A program made the translations under genes and the position numbers. Below, piece by piece: positions 30,636 to 38,189 of a DNA stretch of 40,350 nt. The first letter of the stretch is position 1. Each line of letters opens with the position of its first letter. Source of the stretch: a virus; the IMG/VR virus record IMGVR_UViG_3300014914_000012, positions 1-40,350 of that record, one strand, 5' to 3'. Below the pieces are notes generated by a model. The model ran no database searches. It worked only from the letters and a program-made list of their open reading frames with translations, and was not told the origin of the DNA.

Positions 30636-31574
30636 ATGGGTGTAAAAACACTTGCAGAATTTATTAAGTTGACCAGGGACCAGCTGATTGCTGGTGTAGC
30701 AGAAGAGATCCTGACCACCAACCCTATGTTTATGCTCATGCCATGGCAGGGCTATGCAGGGTCAGGTATCAGTACTAACCGTGAAGCCGTCCTTGGTGAC
30801 GCTGACTTTTACGGCCTGGATGATACCATTACGGCTAAGGCACCCTCTGAGGTAGAGCAGATCTTATTCAGATCTACCAGAATCATAGGTGATGCTGAGT
30901 TGGACAGGCTGCAGCTTGCTGAGTCTGGATCTGATATTAACGATCTGATGGCTATTGAGGTTGCCAGTAAGTCCAAGTCTGTTGGTCGTAAGATCCAGGA
31001 GGGTATGGCCCTTGGAACTGGTACAGATCCACAATATAACTCCCTGCATAGCATGATTGACTCTGGTCAGTATGTTACAGGTGGTGCTGCAGGTAGTGGA
31101 GCTATCTTTGGTTATCTTGATGCAGCTATGCAGAAAGTACTGTCTAAAGATGGTTACTGTGACTGGATCATGTTACATGGTCGGGATGCCCTCCAGCTCA
31201 GGAATGAGTACAGGTCCTTGGGTGGCGTGCCTATGATGGAAGTTACCTCTGGTAATCGTACCATTCAGGTAATGGAATTTAACGGTACTCCTGTGTTCAC
31301 CAACAACTGGCTGTCTGTAACCGAGACTGCTGGCGGTGCTGCTCTTACCACTGGTGTACTCAGCTCTATCTATGCCGGTAACTTTGACGATGGCACTAAG
31401 AAGGTCGGTGTCTCTCTCATCTATCCGCAGGCTATTGCTTCGGGTATTCAGGTAGATGTTATTGGTGACAAAGAGACCAAGGATCAGTCTATAGTACGTG
31501 TCAAGTCTTACAGTAACTTTGCCTCCTTCAATAAGGTTGGTGTTGCTCGTGTTACTGATATGACAGGTGCATAA
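30636..31574 (+). CDS. Major capsid protein
   Basis: A 312-residue protein starting MGVKTLAEFIKLTRDQL, preceded by AAAGGAG; a longer frame from 30603 begins inside the terminator. The order after scaffold, size and content (SVGRKIQEGMALGTG, WIMLHGRDALQLRNEYRSLGG, GTPVFTNNWLS, VIGDKETKDQSIVRVKSYSNFA) are typical of HK97-fold coat proteins. It would assemble into the icosahedral head around the portal. It is followed by a GC-rich terminator. Confidence 0.85.
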   Translation: MGVKTLAEFIKLTRDQLIAGVAEEILTTNPMFMLMPWQGYAGSGISTNREAVLGDADFYGLDDTITAKAPSEVEQILFRSTRIIGDAELDRLQLAESGSDINDLMAIEVASKSKSVGRKIQEGMALGTGTDPQYNSLHSMIDSGQYVTGGAAGSGAIFGYLDAAMQKVLSKDGYCDWIMLHGRDALQLRNEYRSLGGVPMMEVTSGNRTIQVMEFNGTPVFTNNWLSVTETAGGAALTTGVLSSIYAGNFDDGTKKVGVSLIYPQAIASGIQVDVIGDKETKDQSIVRVKSYSNFASFNKVGVARVTDMTGA

Positions 31575-31600
31575 GAAACTGTCCACGTAGTTCCATAAAG

Positions 31601-31630
31601 CCCTGCCCTCTCCTGGGCAGGGTTCTTTCA
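31601..31630 (+). terminator. Terminator after the major capsid gene
   Basis: CCCTGCCC (31601-31608) pairs with GGGCAGGG (31615-31622) across six bases, followed by TTCTTTC. The stem is strong and the tail moderately T-rich, so partial termination would lower expression of the later genes relative to capsid. Confidence 0.75.
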
Positions 31631-31644
31631 CAGGAGTTATACAC

Positions 31645-31893
31645 ATGGTAGCAATAATTCAAGAAGAGAAAACTGTTAAGCTTTACTGGCCTCACCGTGT
31701 AGATACATCTAACGGTATGGAGCCATCAGCCTTTGGTGTCAAGTTGCACCTTGGTAATGGTGGTTATTATATCGGTGAGATGCCTGCGGAAAGGGCAGCT
31801 GTAGAGCTTGCACGTGATGGTAAGGCTTTTGTAGAGTTCTTGCCTGAAACTGCAGAGGAGCCTGTAGGCGATCCTGTTGACGATGAGGAATAA
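31645..31893 (+). CDS. Small head-region protein
   Basis: An 82-residue protein after the capsid gene, preceded by CAGGAG. Beta-like N-terminal half (TVKLYWPHRVDTSNGMEP, VKLHLGNGGYYIGEMP), then a helix (AERAAVELARDGKA) and an acidic tail (EEPVGDPVDDEE). Its position suggests a capsid-decoration or connector accessory. No family recognised. Confidence 0.5.
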   Translation: MVAIIQEEKTVKLYWPHRVDTSNGMEPSAFGVKLHLGNGGYYIGEMPAERAAVELARDGKAFVEFLPETAEEPVGDPVDDEE

Positions 31894-31898
31894 ACGCT

Positions 31899-32333
31899 AT
31901 GAGCGAACACGATCTTGCTATATCTAACCAATATGAACTAAATGCCAAAAGCCCTAAGATTGTTGCTGTTGTAGATGAGACAGTAATGAACATGGCAGTA
32001 GGTAAAGAGTTTAACCATTCACTGCAGGAATACCATTATGGATTCTCTGCCGGTATGGGTAGAGTATCAGAGAACGCTGAAGCTGTACTAGGGGAAGTAT
32101 TAGACTACTTCCAAGTACAAGGCAATGGAGATCAGGTTCATATAGGCTTTGCTGGTGGTGCTCAGTTAGCTGGTATTACATCTATCCAGGTCACTGTAGG
32201 TGAGCTTGATATACCCCTTACGTGGAACGCTGGAAACACCAATTACGAGTCTGCTGAGATCCCTGGTATAGGTGACTTGGCTAGTAGGATGGTTGGTGGA
32301 AGATACCCAATGACCTTAACGGATACGACATGA
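31899..32333 (+). CDS. Head/connector-region protein, unknown
   Basis: A 144-residue protein with beta strands and Gly-rich turns (EYHYGFSAGMGRVSENAE, VHIGFAGGAQLAGITSIQV). It overlaps the next gene by four bases. It is probably a virion or head-completion protein by position only. Confidence 0.5.
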   Translation: MSEHDLAISNQYELNAKSPKIVAVVDETVMNMAVGKEFNHSLQEYHYGFSAGMGRVSENAEAVLGEVLDYFQVQGNGDQVHIGFAGGAQLAGITSIQVTVGELDIPLTWNAGNTNYESAEIPGIGDLASRMVGGRYPMTLTDTT

Positions 32334-32770
32334 TACCAGGACGGAGTTATAAGCTCAGACCTCAGAAGATGGGGCAGGGCTTTGGTAAGGCTAACGTCTT
32401 TGTACCAGAAGGCTACTTAGTCCATCTTGTACTTGTCCCTGCGGATGGTGCTGGTGGTGCTGGTAACAGCGGCTATCAACGTGGCGGTAGTGGTTCACTG
32501 ACCCCAAATACCCTGTACGGAGAGGACATATACCAACTATTTCCTTTCGGTGCAAATTGGTGCAGACTAGCACTAGGCGTGTCACTCGTTGAACAATTAG
32601 GGAAGGCACCGAAGATACGTTTCCCTAATCACAGTGCTGTATGGGCAACACTGCAAGACCAGACAGGCAGTGGATACAGCTATGGCGGATTGGTCACAGA
32701 CATACAGGCTTATCTATTGGCAGAAGTAGGTAACTCAGTGCCAGTGGAAATTACGAATGGTGACGTATAA
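32330..32770 (+). CDS. Head/connector-region protein, unknown
   Basis: A 146-residue protein starting MIPGRSYKLRPQKMGQGFG, with a Gly-rich loop (DGAGGAGNSGYQRGGSGSL) and an aromatic mid-part (IYQLFPFGANWCRLALG). It overlaps both neighbours, so it is part of the structural operon. No family recognised. Confidence 0.45.
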   Translation: MIPGRSYKLRPQKMGQGFGKANVFVPEGYLVHLVLVPADGAGGAGNSGYQRGGSGSLTPNTLYGEDIYQLFPFGANWCRLALGVSLVEQLGKAPKIRFPNHSAVWATLQDQTGSGYSYGGLVTDIQAYLLAEVGNSVPVEITNGDV

Positions 32771-33234
32771 TGATTACAGTAGGTGTAGATACTTATGTAA
32801 CAGTCCTTGAGGCAGACACTTATTTTGCTGCCAGGTATGGTTATGAGAGTTGGGCCTTACTCGATGAGCCAACCAAAGAAAAGGCCCTAATATCTGCTGC
32901 ACAGCAGCTGGATTTACAGTGTGCTTGGTACGGCTCTAGGGTAGACGATGAGCAGTTGCTAGCTTTTCCTCGTACACCTGATGCTGACCCCGTACCACAA
33001 GCTATCAAAGATGCACAGTGTGAGATAGCTTTTGCTATAACTACCACTGGTAGTACTTCTACAGATGGCGGTGATCCACTAACAGAGCTTAAAGCTGGTT
33101 CTGTTACTCTTAAATTTGAGGCCAGTTCAACAGGCAATCCACTTATAAGCAATATGACCAGCAGTATGTTAGCTCCTTATGGCCTATGTGGTGGTTCCGG
33201 CTCTACAAAACTAGTACCTATGGAGAGACAGTAA
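32770..33234 (+). CDS. Head-tail adaptor (DnaT-like/gp6-like)
   Basis: A 154-residue protein. MITVGVDTYVTVLEADTYFAARYGYESW and then KEKALISAAQQLDLQCAWYGSRV and FPRTPDADPVPQAIKDAQCEIAFA form the pattern of phage connector proteins often annotated as DnaT-like ssDNA-binding; in this position they are head-tail adaptors, not replication proteins. The stop overlaps the next start (TAATG). Confidence 0.72.
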   Translation: MITVGVDTYVTVLEADTYFAARYGYESWALLDEPTKEKALISAAQQLDLQCAWYGSRVDDEQLLAFPRTPDADPVPQAIKDAQCEIAFAITTTGSTSTDGGDPLTELKAGSVTLKFEASSTGNPLISNMTSSMLAPYGLCGGSGSTKLVPMERQ

Positions 33235-33608
33235 TGGCCTTTTCTGCTCCTCGGACACTCCAAGACAAATGGCCTTTATTTGTTAAATATGGTGCTACAA
33301 AAACCTGCGTATACCAGAGCATGTTTGATACAGCGTATACGCCTGTTGATGGTAATGTACTAAAGCCTGTAGACTCCTCTCACACCATAGAGATAGTCTT
33401 TGATAAGGTAAAGGCTGCTCTAGTCGATGGGTCAACAATTAAGATAATTGATAGGGTCGCTATTTTCCCCGCTCTGGAATTGCCTGTGGTTCCTAAAGTT
33501 AATGACTTAATTGTTGACCCCTCCCTTAGAGAGTGGGAGGTCAAAGACGTTGTGGAGGACCCTGTGGATGCGCATTTTGAATTAAGGGTGAGACCTATAA
33601 CAGCATGA
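33234..33608 (+). CDS. Head closure/stopper-type protein
   Basis: A 124-residue protein starting at ATG 33234, which overlaps the preceding stop; a longer frame from 33186 lies within the previous gene. It is beta-rich (HTIEIVFDKVKAALVDGSTIKIIDRV, WEVKDVVEDPVDAHFELRVRP), as in head-tail stopper proteins. Position is the main evidence. It overlaps the next gene by 4 bases. Confidence 0.55.
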   Translation: MAFSAPRTLQDKWPLFVKYGATKTCVYQSMFDTAYTPVDGNVLKPVDSSHTIEIVFDKVKAALVDGSTIKIIDRVAIFPALELPVVPKVNDLIVDPSLREWEVKDVVEDPVDAHFELRVRPITA

Positions 33609-34063
33609 AGAGAGTAAAGACAGCCAAACAGCTTACCAAGGTTCTTAAGTCTGTATCAAAGCGTTTGGATGACAAGGATATGGCTCTCGTTATGCAAAAA
33701 CTGGCCATTGACGGGTTCAGGGAGTTAGTGCAAAGGTCAGCCAGGGACACGGGCTATCTAAGATCTAATTGGGATATAGCCGTAGACAATAAGCCAGGGA
33801 GCACACCATTAAGCAATCCACATCCTTCGGGTAAAGCCCTTGGTAAAGCCCCTGTAGTAGCAGACGCTAGTTACGGTAGTGCAAGTATAGACGGTACCTC
33901 TCTGGTAACGATCTACAACAATACAGAATATGCTATGTTCCTGGAGACCGGTACACCTCACATGAGGGCACAGCCTATGGTTGAGCCTACCTACTATATG
34001 CTACTGGCAGAAGCCAACCAGCTGGCCGCAAACCTATCGAAAAAGAGGTATAAGGATGTTTGA
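33605..34063 (+). CDS. Tail completion/neck protein, HK97 gp10-like
   Basis: A 152-residue protein. A helical, basic N-terminus (AKQLTKVLKSVSKRLDDKDM), RDTGYLRSNWDIAVD, ASIDGTSLVTIYNNTEYAMFLETGTPHMRAQPMVEP: the segment YAMFLETGTPHMRAQP is characteristic of HK97-gp10-like neck proteins. It connects head to tail tube. Confidence 0.75.
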   Translation: MKRVKTAKQLTKVLKSVSKRLDDKDMALVMQKLAIDGFRELVQRSARDTGYLRSNWDIAVDNKPGSTPLSNPHPSGKALGKAPVVADASYGSASIDGTSLVTIYNNTEYAMFLETGTPHMRAQPMVEPTYYMLLAEANQLAANLSKKRYKDV

Positions 34064-34481
34064 ACAGGCCAACTATATCATAGAGAATAGACTAGCTGAC
34101 AATTGGGTTAGGACCTTGGTAGACTATGACAACGTAGAGTTTAACCCTGTGCGTGGAGTGTCTTTTGTAAGGCTACAAGTTGAGTGGGTTGACGCTGTTG
34201 TTACCTCTCTTGGTGGACGTACCAAGGGCGAAGGTTATATAGATCTATCTATCTTTGTACCATCCAATGAGGGTACTACGAATGCTTTTCAGATGGCTGA
34301 TGAACTAGCTATATTATTTAATAGGTTTATGGAGGGTGCTATTAAGTTCAATGTAGCACGCACCAGGAGAGTAGGCCAACAGCAAGAATGGTTCCAAGTC
34401 AAGGTGTTGGTGCCATTCGTTTATGATCAGTGTTATATGCCACAGCTAGGGTATGGTGGCTTTTGTGGTTACGGAAACTAA
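34056..34481 (+). CDS. Tail terminator-type protein with GYG tail
   Basis: A 141-residue protein starting at ATG 34056 (a longer frame from 33981 lies inside the preceding gene), with GTATAAGG upstream. Its size and location fit tail terminator/DUF4128-like proteins (FVRLQVEWVDAVV, DLSIFVPSNEG, ADELAILFNRFME). It ends PQLGYGGFCGYGN, echoing the glycine-tyrosine-rich end of the tail hub gene at the other edge of the window. Confidence 0.6.
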   Translation: MFEQANYIIENRLADNWVRTLVDYDNVEFNPVRGVSFVRLQVEWVDAVVTSLGGRTKGEGYIDLSIFVPSNEGTTNAFQMADELAILFNRFMEGAIKFNVARTRRVGQQQEWFQVKVLVPFVYDQCYMPQLGYGGFCGYGN

Positions 34482-34497
34482 ATAAGGAGGCAACAAA

Positions 34498-35448
34498 ATG
34501 CCATCAGCAACAGGTAGTCAGTCATATGTAGCAATTGTAAAACAAGTACCTGCAACACCTAAAGTAATACCTGCCAACCCTGTCATGCAGAAAGTCAACT
34601 TTGTGTCTGATGATCTTGGCACTACTATCGACACCAAGGTATCAGACCATATTCGTGACGATAGGATGACAGCTGACATTACCACTACAGGTTACTCTGT
34701 GGGTGGTGGTTACAACTTTGAGTACCAATTTGAGAACAGCCTACTTGATGAACTGCTCTTAGGTTTTTTGTGGGCACAATCATGGGGCGCTGGCGGTAGT
34801 CTCACCCAGGTGGCCACTAATGGCGTATTCTATCAGCCTTTCTTTATAGAGCGTGGTCACAAGGATGTATCTGAGTATTTCAAGTTCTTAGGCATGTCGT
34901 GTAACGTTATGACTCTGGAGATGGCTGACCAATCAGACGTTACAGGCTCGTTTCAGTTTGTAGGGCTTACCTCCCAGGTGGATCAGGCTATCGAGTCAGG
35001 AGCTACCTACACAGTACCTACTGTCAATCCAGTATTTAGTACAGTTACTAACATACCCTCTATCAAGATTGACGATGTTGAGCAAGAGGGCTGTTTTGTT
35101 AAGGATCTGTCTGTTGAGATTAATAACAACGTGACTCCTAAGACCGGCCTGGGGCAGCTTGGTGCGTGTGAGACTAACCCTCACAGGTTAGATATCACTG
35201 GCGCTATTACCATGTATTTTGAAGACTCTACCATGTTTGCAAGGTTGCTTAATGGTACAGCATTTTCTCTGTCATGGACCCTAACAGACGCTGATGCAAA
35301 CAGTTATATATACACCCTGCCAAAGGTGAAGCTGGATGCAGACACTATAAACGTGACTGGCGTGGATGATGAAGTAATGGACAACGCTACTTTCGTGGCA
35401 CTCTATGACGATATTGTTGGATATATGATTCAGATTGAAAAGTCATAA
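34498..35448 (+). CDS. Major tail tube protein
   Basis: A 316-residue protein beginning MPSATGSQSYVAIVKQVPAT, then NFVSDDLGTTIDTKVSDHIRDDRM and a regular beta pattern to the end. This is the form of large siphophage tail tube proteins of the phage_tube_2 type. It forms the helical tube around the tape measure. AGGAGG lies before the ATG. It is directly upstream of the chaperone pair, the standard order. Confidence 0.82.
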   Translation: MPSATGSQSYVAIVKQVPATPKVIPANPVMQKVNFVSDDLGTTIDTKVSDHIRDDRMTADITTTGYSVGGGYNFEYQFENSLLDELLLGFLWAQSWGAGGSLTQVATNGVFYQPFFIERGHKDVSEYFKFLGMSCNVMTLEMADQSDVTGSFQFVGLTSQVDQAIESGATYTVPTVNPVFSTVTNIPSIKIDDVEQEGCFVKDLSVEINNNVTPKTGLGQLGACETNPHRLDITGAITMYFEDSTMFARLLNGTAFSLSWTLTDADANSYIYTLPKVKLDADTINVTGVDDEVMDNATFVALYDDIVGYMIQIEKS

Positions 35449-35471
35449 AACTTTTACTCACAGGTAAAGAA

Positions 35472-35855
35472 ATGGATTTTGATAAGGCGTATGCAGTAGA
35501 CGATGACGCAGTGATAAATGGTAAGTGGATGGTCACTAAAGCAGGGTTTGATGTTAAAGTGGCCAAGCTAAACAACCCGGCATTTAAAGCTGAGGTGGTA
35601 AGGCTCCAAAAGCCCCACTTAGCTTTACTGCGCTCTACAGCAGATACTGAGGATCTGGTCAATGATATTACCACAAAGGCAATGGCCAAGACAATACTAC
35701 TGGACTGGAAAGCTGAATCAAAGGGTAAAGAAGTACCCTACACCCCTGAGCTTGGGTATGAGTATATGACTAAATCCTCAGACTTTAGAGAAGATATCTC
35801 AGTGCTGTCGGTGGATAGGGAGAACTATAAGCCCGAGGATGTAGTGGAAAAGTAG
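35472..35855 (+). CDS. Tail assembly chaperone (G-type)
   Basis: A 127-residue protein between tail tube and tape measure. It has a beta-helical start (WMVTKAGFDVKVAKLNNPAF) and an acidic end (DRENYKPEDVVEK). Genes here make the tail chaperone G, and a fraction of ribosomes make GT by frameshift near the stop; here the stretch GGAAAAG (35846-35852) is at the last two codons, and the next frame continues. Confidence 0.75.
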   Translation: MDFDKAYAVDDDAVINGKWMVTKAGFDVKVAKLNNPAFKAEVVRLQKPHLALLRSTADTEDLVNDITTKAMAKTILLDWKAESKGKEVPYTPELGYEYMTKSSDFREDISVLSVDRENYKPEDVVEK

Positions 35856-36115
35856 TAGAGGCAATCAAATGGTGGAGGAAACACGGTGACAATTATGATT
35901 GGTACTGCCGCATGTCCTCCACTGGTGTTGATGTTAAAGCCCTCAAGACCTGCCCAGAGCTGTTTGAAATAGAGATCTTCTATAGGGATATGCACCTGCA
36001 ATGTGGTAGTAATTTTGACAGTATATTAAAGTATTGTAGGTTGTACGGCCTTACCAATTCGGAGATATTAGAGGCTATACAAGTGCAAAACATGGTAGCT
36101 AACAAGGTGGAATAA
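35846..36115 (+). CDS. Tail chaperone T part, reached by -1 frameshift
   Basis: Reading on in the -1 frame from the slip site gives KVVEAIKWWRKHGDNYDW, then YCRMSSTGVDVKALKTC and a helical end, to a stop at 36115. The first ATG in this frame is at 35912 with no ribosome site, and the preceding 22 codons are open and protein-like, so the T part is most likely made only as a GT fusion of about 215 residues. It overlaps the tape measure start (TAATG). Confidence 0.7.
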   Translation, partial: GKVVEAIKWWRKHGDNYDWYCRMSSTGVDVKALKTCPELFEIEIFYRDMHLQCGSNFDSILKYCRLYGLTNSEILEAIQVQNMVANKVE

Positions 36116-37833
36116 TGCCAGTAATTGACTTAGATCTTGATTCAAGAGGCGCTGTAAGGGGCTTAGATAGGTACGATAAGGCTGTAGATACATCTGAGCG
36201 GAATACCAGCACTGCTTTCTCAAAGATGAGAACTAGTGCAAGTGGTTTTGCAACTGTAATAGGGGTGACTGTTGTGGCCAGCTTTGTTGCTGCTACTGCT
36301 GCAGTTGTGGCTATGTCTGCAGCTATTGTTACAGCTGGTTCAAAAGCCAGGGAGTTAGAGAACCTAGCTAGGATTACAGGGACTACCACGGAAGAGTTCC
36401 AGAATGCTGCATTTGCTACCCAGAAATTTGGTGTCAGTGCTGAAAAGTTAGCTGACATAAGTAAGGATGTTAAGGACAAGTTAGGTGATTTTATAGCCAC
36501 GGGTGGAGGTGAATTTAAGGATTTCTTTGAGAATATAGCCCCAAAGGTGGGACTAACCGCTAAAGCTCTCCAGGATATGTCAGGCCCTAATGCTCTTATT
36601 GCTGTAAAAGAAGCAATGGACGCAGCTAATGTTTCCCTGGAAGAACAGATATTCTACCTTGAATCCCTAGCTAATGATACCACCATGCTGATACCTTTGT
36701 TAGAGGATGGTGGCAAGGCATTCAAGGAGCAGGCTGACAAGGCCAGGGAGTTGGGCATTGCTCTTGACGAATGGGATATTGAGAGGCTCATAAAGGGGCA
36801 GGAGGCGATTCACCAAATGACGGCAGCTGTGCTGGCTCTGAAAGACAAAGTTTTGGCCAACCTTGCACCCGCCTTTGTAGCCTTTGGTGACGCTGTAATG
36901 AAAGCTTTCAAGGACTCTGGTAAGACTATAGATGATGTTGCCGTGTTGATTGCTGAGAAGTTGGTCAAGTCCTTGGGATATGCTGTTGAAGCTGTCCGGT
37001 TCTTGTATAATGGCTTCATGGGGCTTAAGTTGGCCTTTCAAGCTATTATCGTTGCAGTATCTGTTTTGGCTCAAGGGTTTGTGAAACTGCTTACTCCTCT
37101 AAAGTATGTCCTGGATGCTCTTGTGGCCCTGGGCACAATTGGAGGCAATCCCATAAGGGACCTTGAATTGGCTATGAAGGATTTCACAGCCTCAGCCATT
37201 GAAGGTTTTGGCGATACGATAGAGAAGGTGACTACCTTTAACGAGCTAATGGATAAGGTCAAGATAAAGGCTGATGAGGCTGCAGAGGCTGTTATAGAGG
37301 GTGCAAAGGAGTCTAAATCAGCTATAGATGATACTACGGCTGCAGTAGGCAAACAAGGCACTGCAATAACAGCAGCTCAAGAAGAGGTCCAGGAGGCCGT
37401 TACTAAGACTACCAACACAATGATAAAGCAAGCCAGGGCTGTAGCAGCTGTAAACACAGAGTTGAAAGAGATGACTTCTCTAGCGGCTGACCTTGGCGGG
37501 TTTGATACGCATAAGCAAACTATGTCTGGCTCCTTTTCCGCTCATGGCGGTGCCTTATCAGATGAAGAGTGGCAAGGTTTGGCACAATGGCAGAAAGACT
37601 TTCTGGTACAAAAGGGCCTGGAAGGTAAGACCAGCTACGACTATTTCAATAACAAGACTGGCAACAGGTTCCAGAATAGTAGCGGTTATGACCAAGGTGC
37701 CTTGGCCGGTCTTGCTAAAGCCTTTTCAGGAACTGGAGGTGGAGGCGTTACTAACATTTTCAACCAACAGATATCAGTATCAGACATTGCAGCGATTACA
37801 CAATCACAGACTACCACTGAGGCAAGAGCATGA
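36115..37833 (+). CDS. Tape measure protein
   Basis: A 572-residue protein, short for this class. Hydrophobic segments at about residues 42-75 (ATVIGVTVVASFVAATAAVV) and 308-330, a helical repeat-like middle (VKEAMDAANVSLEEQIFYLES), and an acidic C-terminus. From the known rule of about 1.5 angstroms of tail length per residue the tail would be near 85 nm. It is followed by the distal tail genes. It overlaps the next gene by 4 bases. Confidence 0.8.
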   Translation: MPVIDLDLDSRGAVRGLDRYDKAVDTSERNTSTAFSKMRTSASGFATVIGVTVVASFVAATAAVVAMSAAIVTAGSKARELENLARITGTTTEEFQNAAFATQKFGVSAEKLADISKDVKDKLGDFIATGGGEFKDFFENIAPKVGLTAKALQDMSGPNALIAVKEAMDAANVSLEEQIFYLESLANDTTMLIPLLEDGGKAFKEQADKARELGIALDEWDIERLIKGQEAIHQMTAAVLALKDKVLANLAPAFVAFGDAVMKAFKDSGKTIDDVAVLIAEKLVKSLGYAVEAVRFLYNGFMGLKLAFQAIIVAVSVLAQGFVKLLTPLKYVLDALVALGTIGGNPIRDLELAMKDFTASAIEGFGDTIEKVTTFNELMDKVKIKADEAAEAVIEGAKESKSAIDDTTAAVGKQGTAITAAQEEVQEAVTKTTNTMIKQARAVAAVNTELKEMTSLAADLGGFDTHKQTMSGSFSAHGGALSDEEWQGLAQWQKDFLVQKGLEGKTSYDYFNNKTGNRFQNSSGYDQGALAGLAKAFSGTGGGGVTNIFNQQISVSDIAAITQSQTTTEARA

Positions 37834-38189
37834 TATTTGAACTAGGTGCCGATAGGGTTGAGCTAGAAACACCAGCTCAATACCCTCTAGCGAATGAAAC
37901 CCAATTGGTGCAAGCAAAGGACTTGTCTGCATCCGGTATAACGCACGTAGAATCCTTTGAAGTAGAGACTGGTAAGATTACCTATGTTTTTGAGGATATG
38001 TCAGATAACGATTATGTCAATGTTATGGGCTGGTTTATCAATACTGCCAATGGCATGATGAATAAATTCAATCTTACCGATGATCTAGGCGTTACAAGGG
38101 AAGTCAGGTTCACATCCACTAGGATTAAATTTGACTTAAACAGCTTTCGACTTTGGTATGGTTCTTTTACAGTAGAGACAGAGCAATGA
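37830..38189 (+). CDS. Distal tail-type protein
   Basis: A 119-residue protein of beta character (ITYVFEDMSDNDYVNVMGWF, TREVRFTSTRIKFDLNSFRLWYGSF) between tape measure and tail hub, the usual site of distal tail or tail tip adaptor proteins. It overlaps both neighbours (ATGA type). No exact family identified. Confidence 0.6.
   Translation: MIFELGADRVELETPAQYPLANETQLVQAKDLSASGITHVESFEVETGKITYVFEDMSDNDYVNVMGWFINTANGMMNKFNLTDDLGVTREVRFTSTRIKFDLNSFRLWYGSFTVETEQ

Noticed and set aside
32770-33234. A true DnaT replication protein
   Set aside because: The pattern is that of head-tail adaptors labelled DnaT-like; it sits inside the head-tail connector genes.
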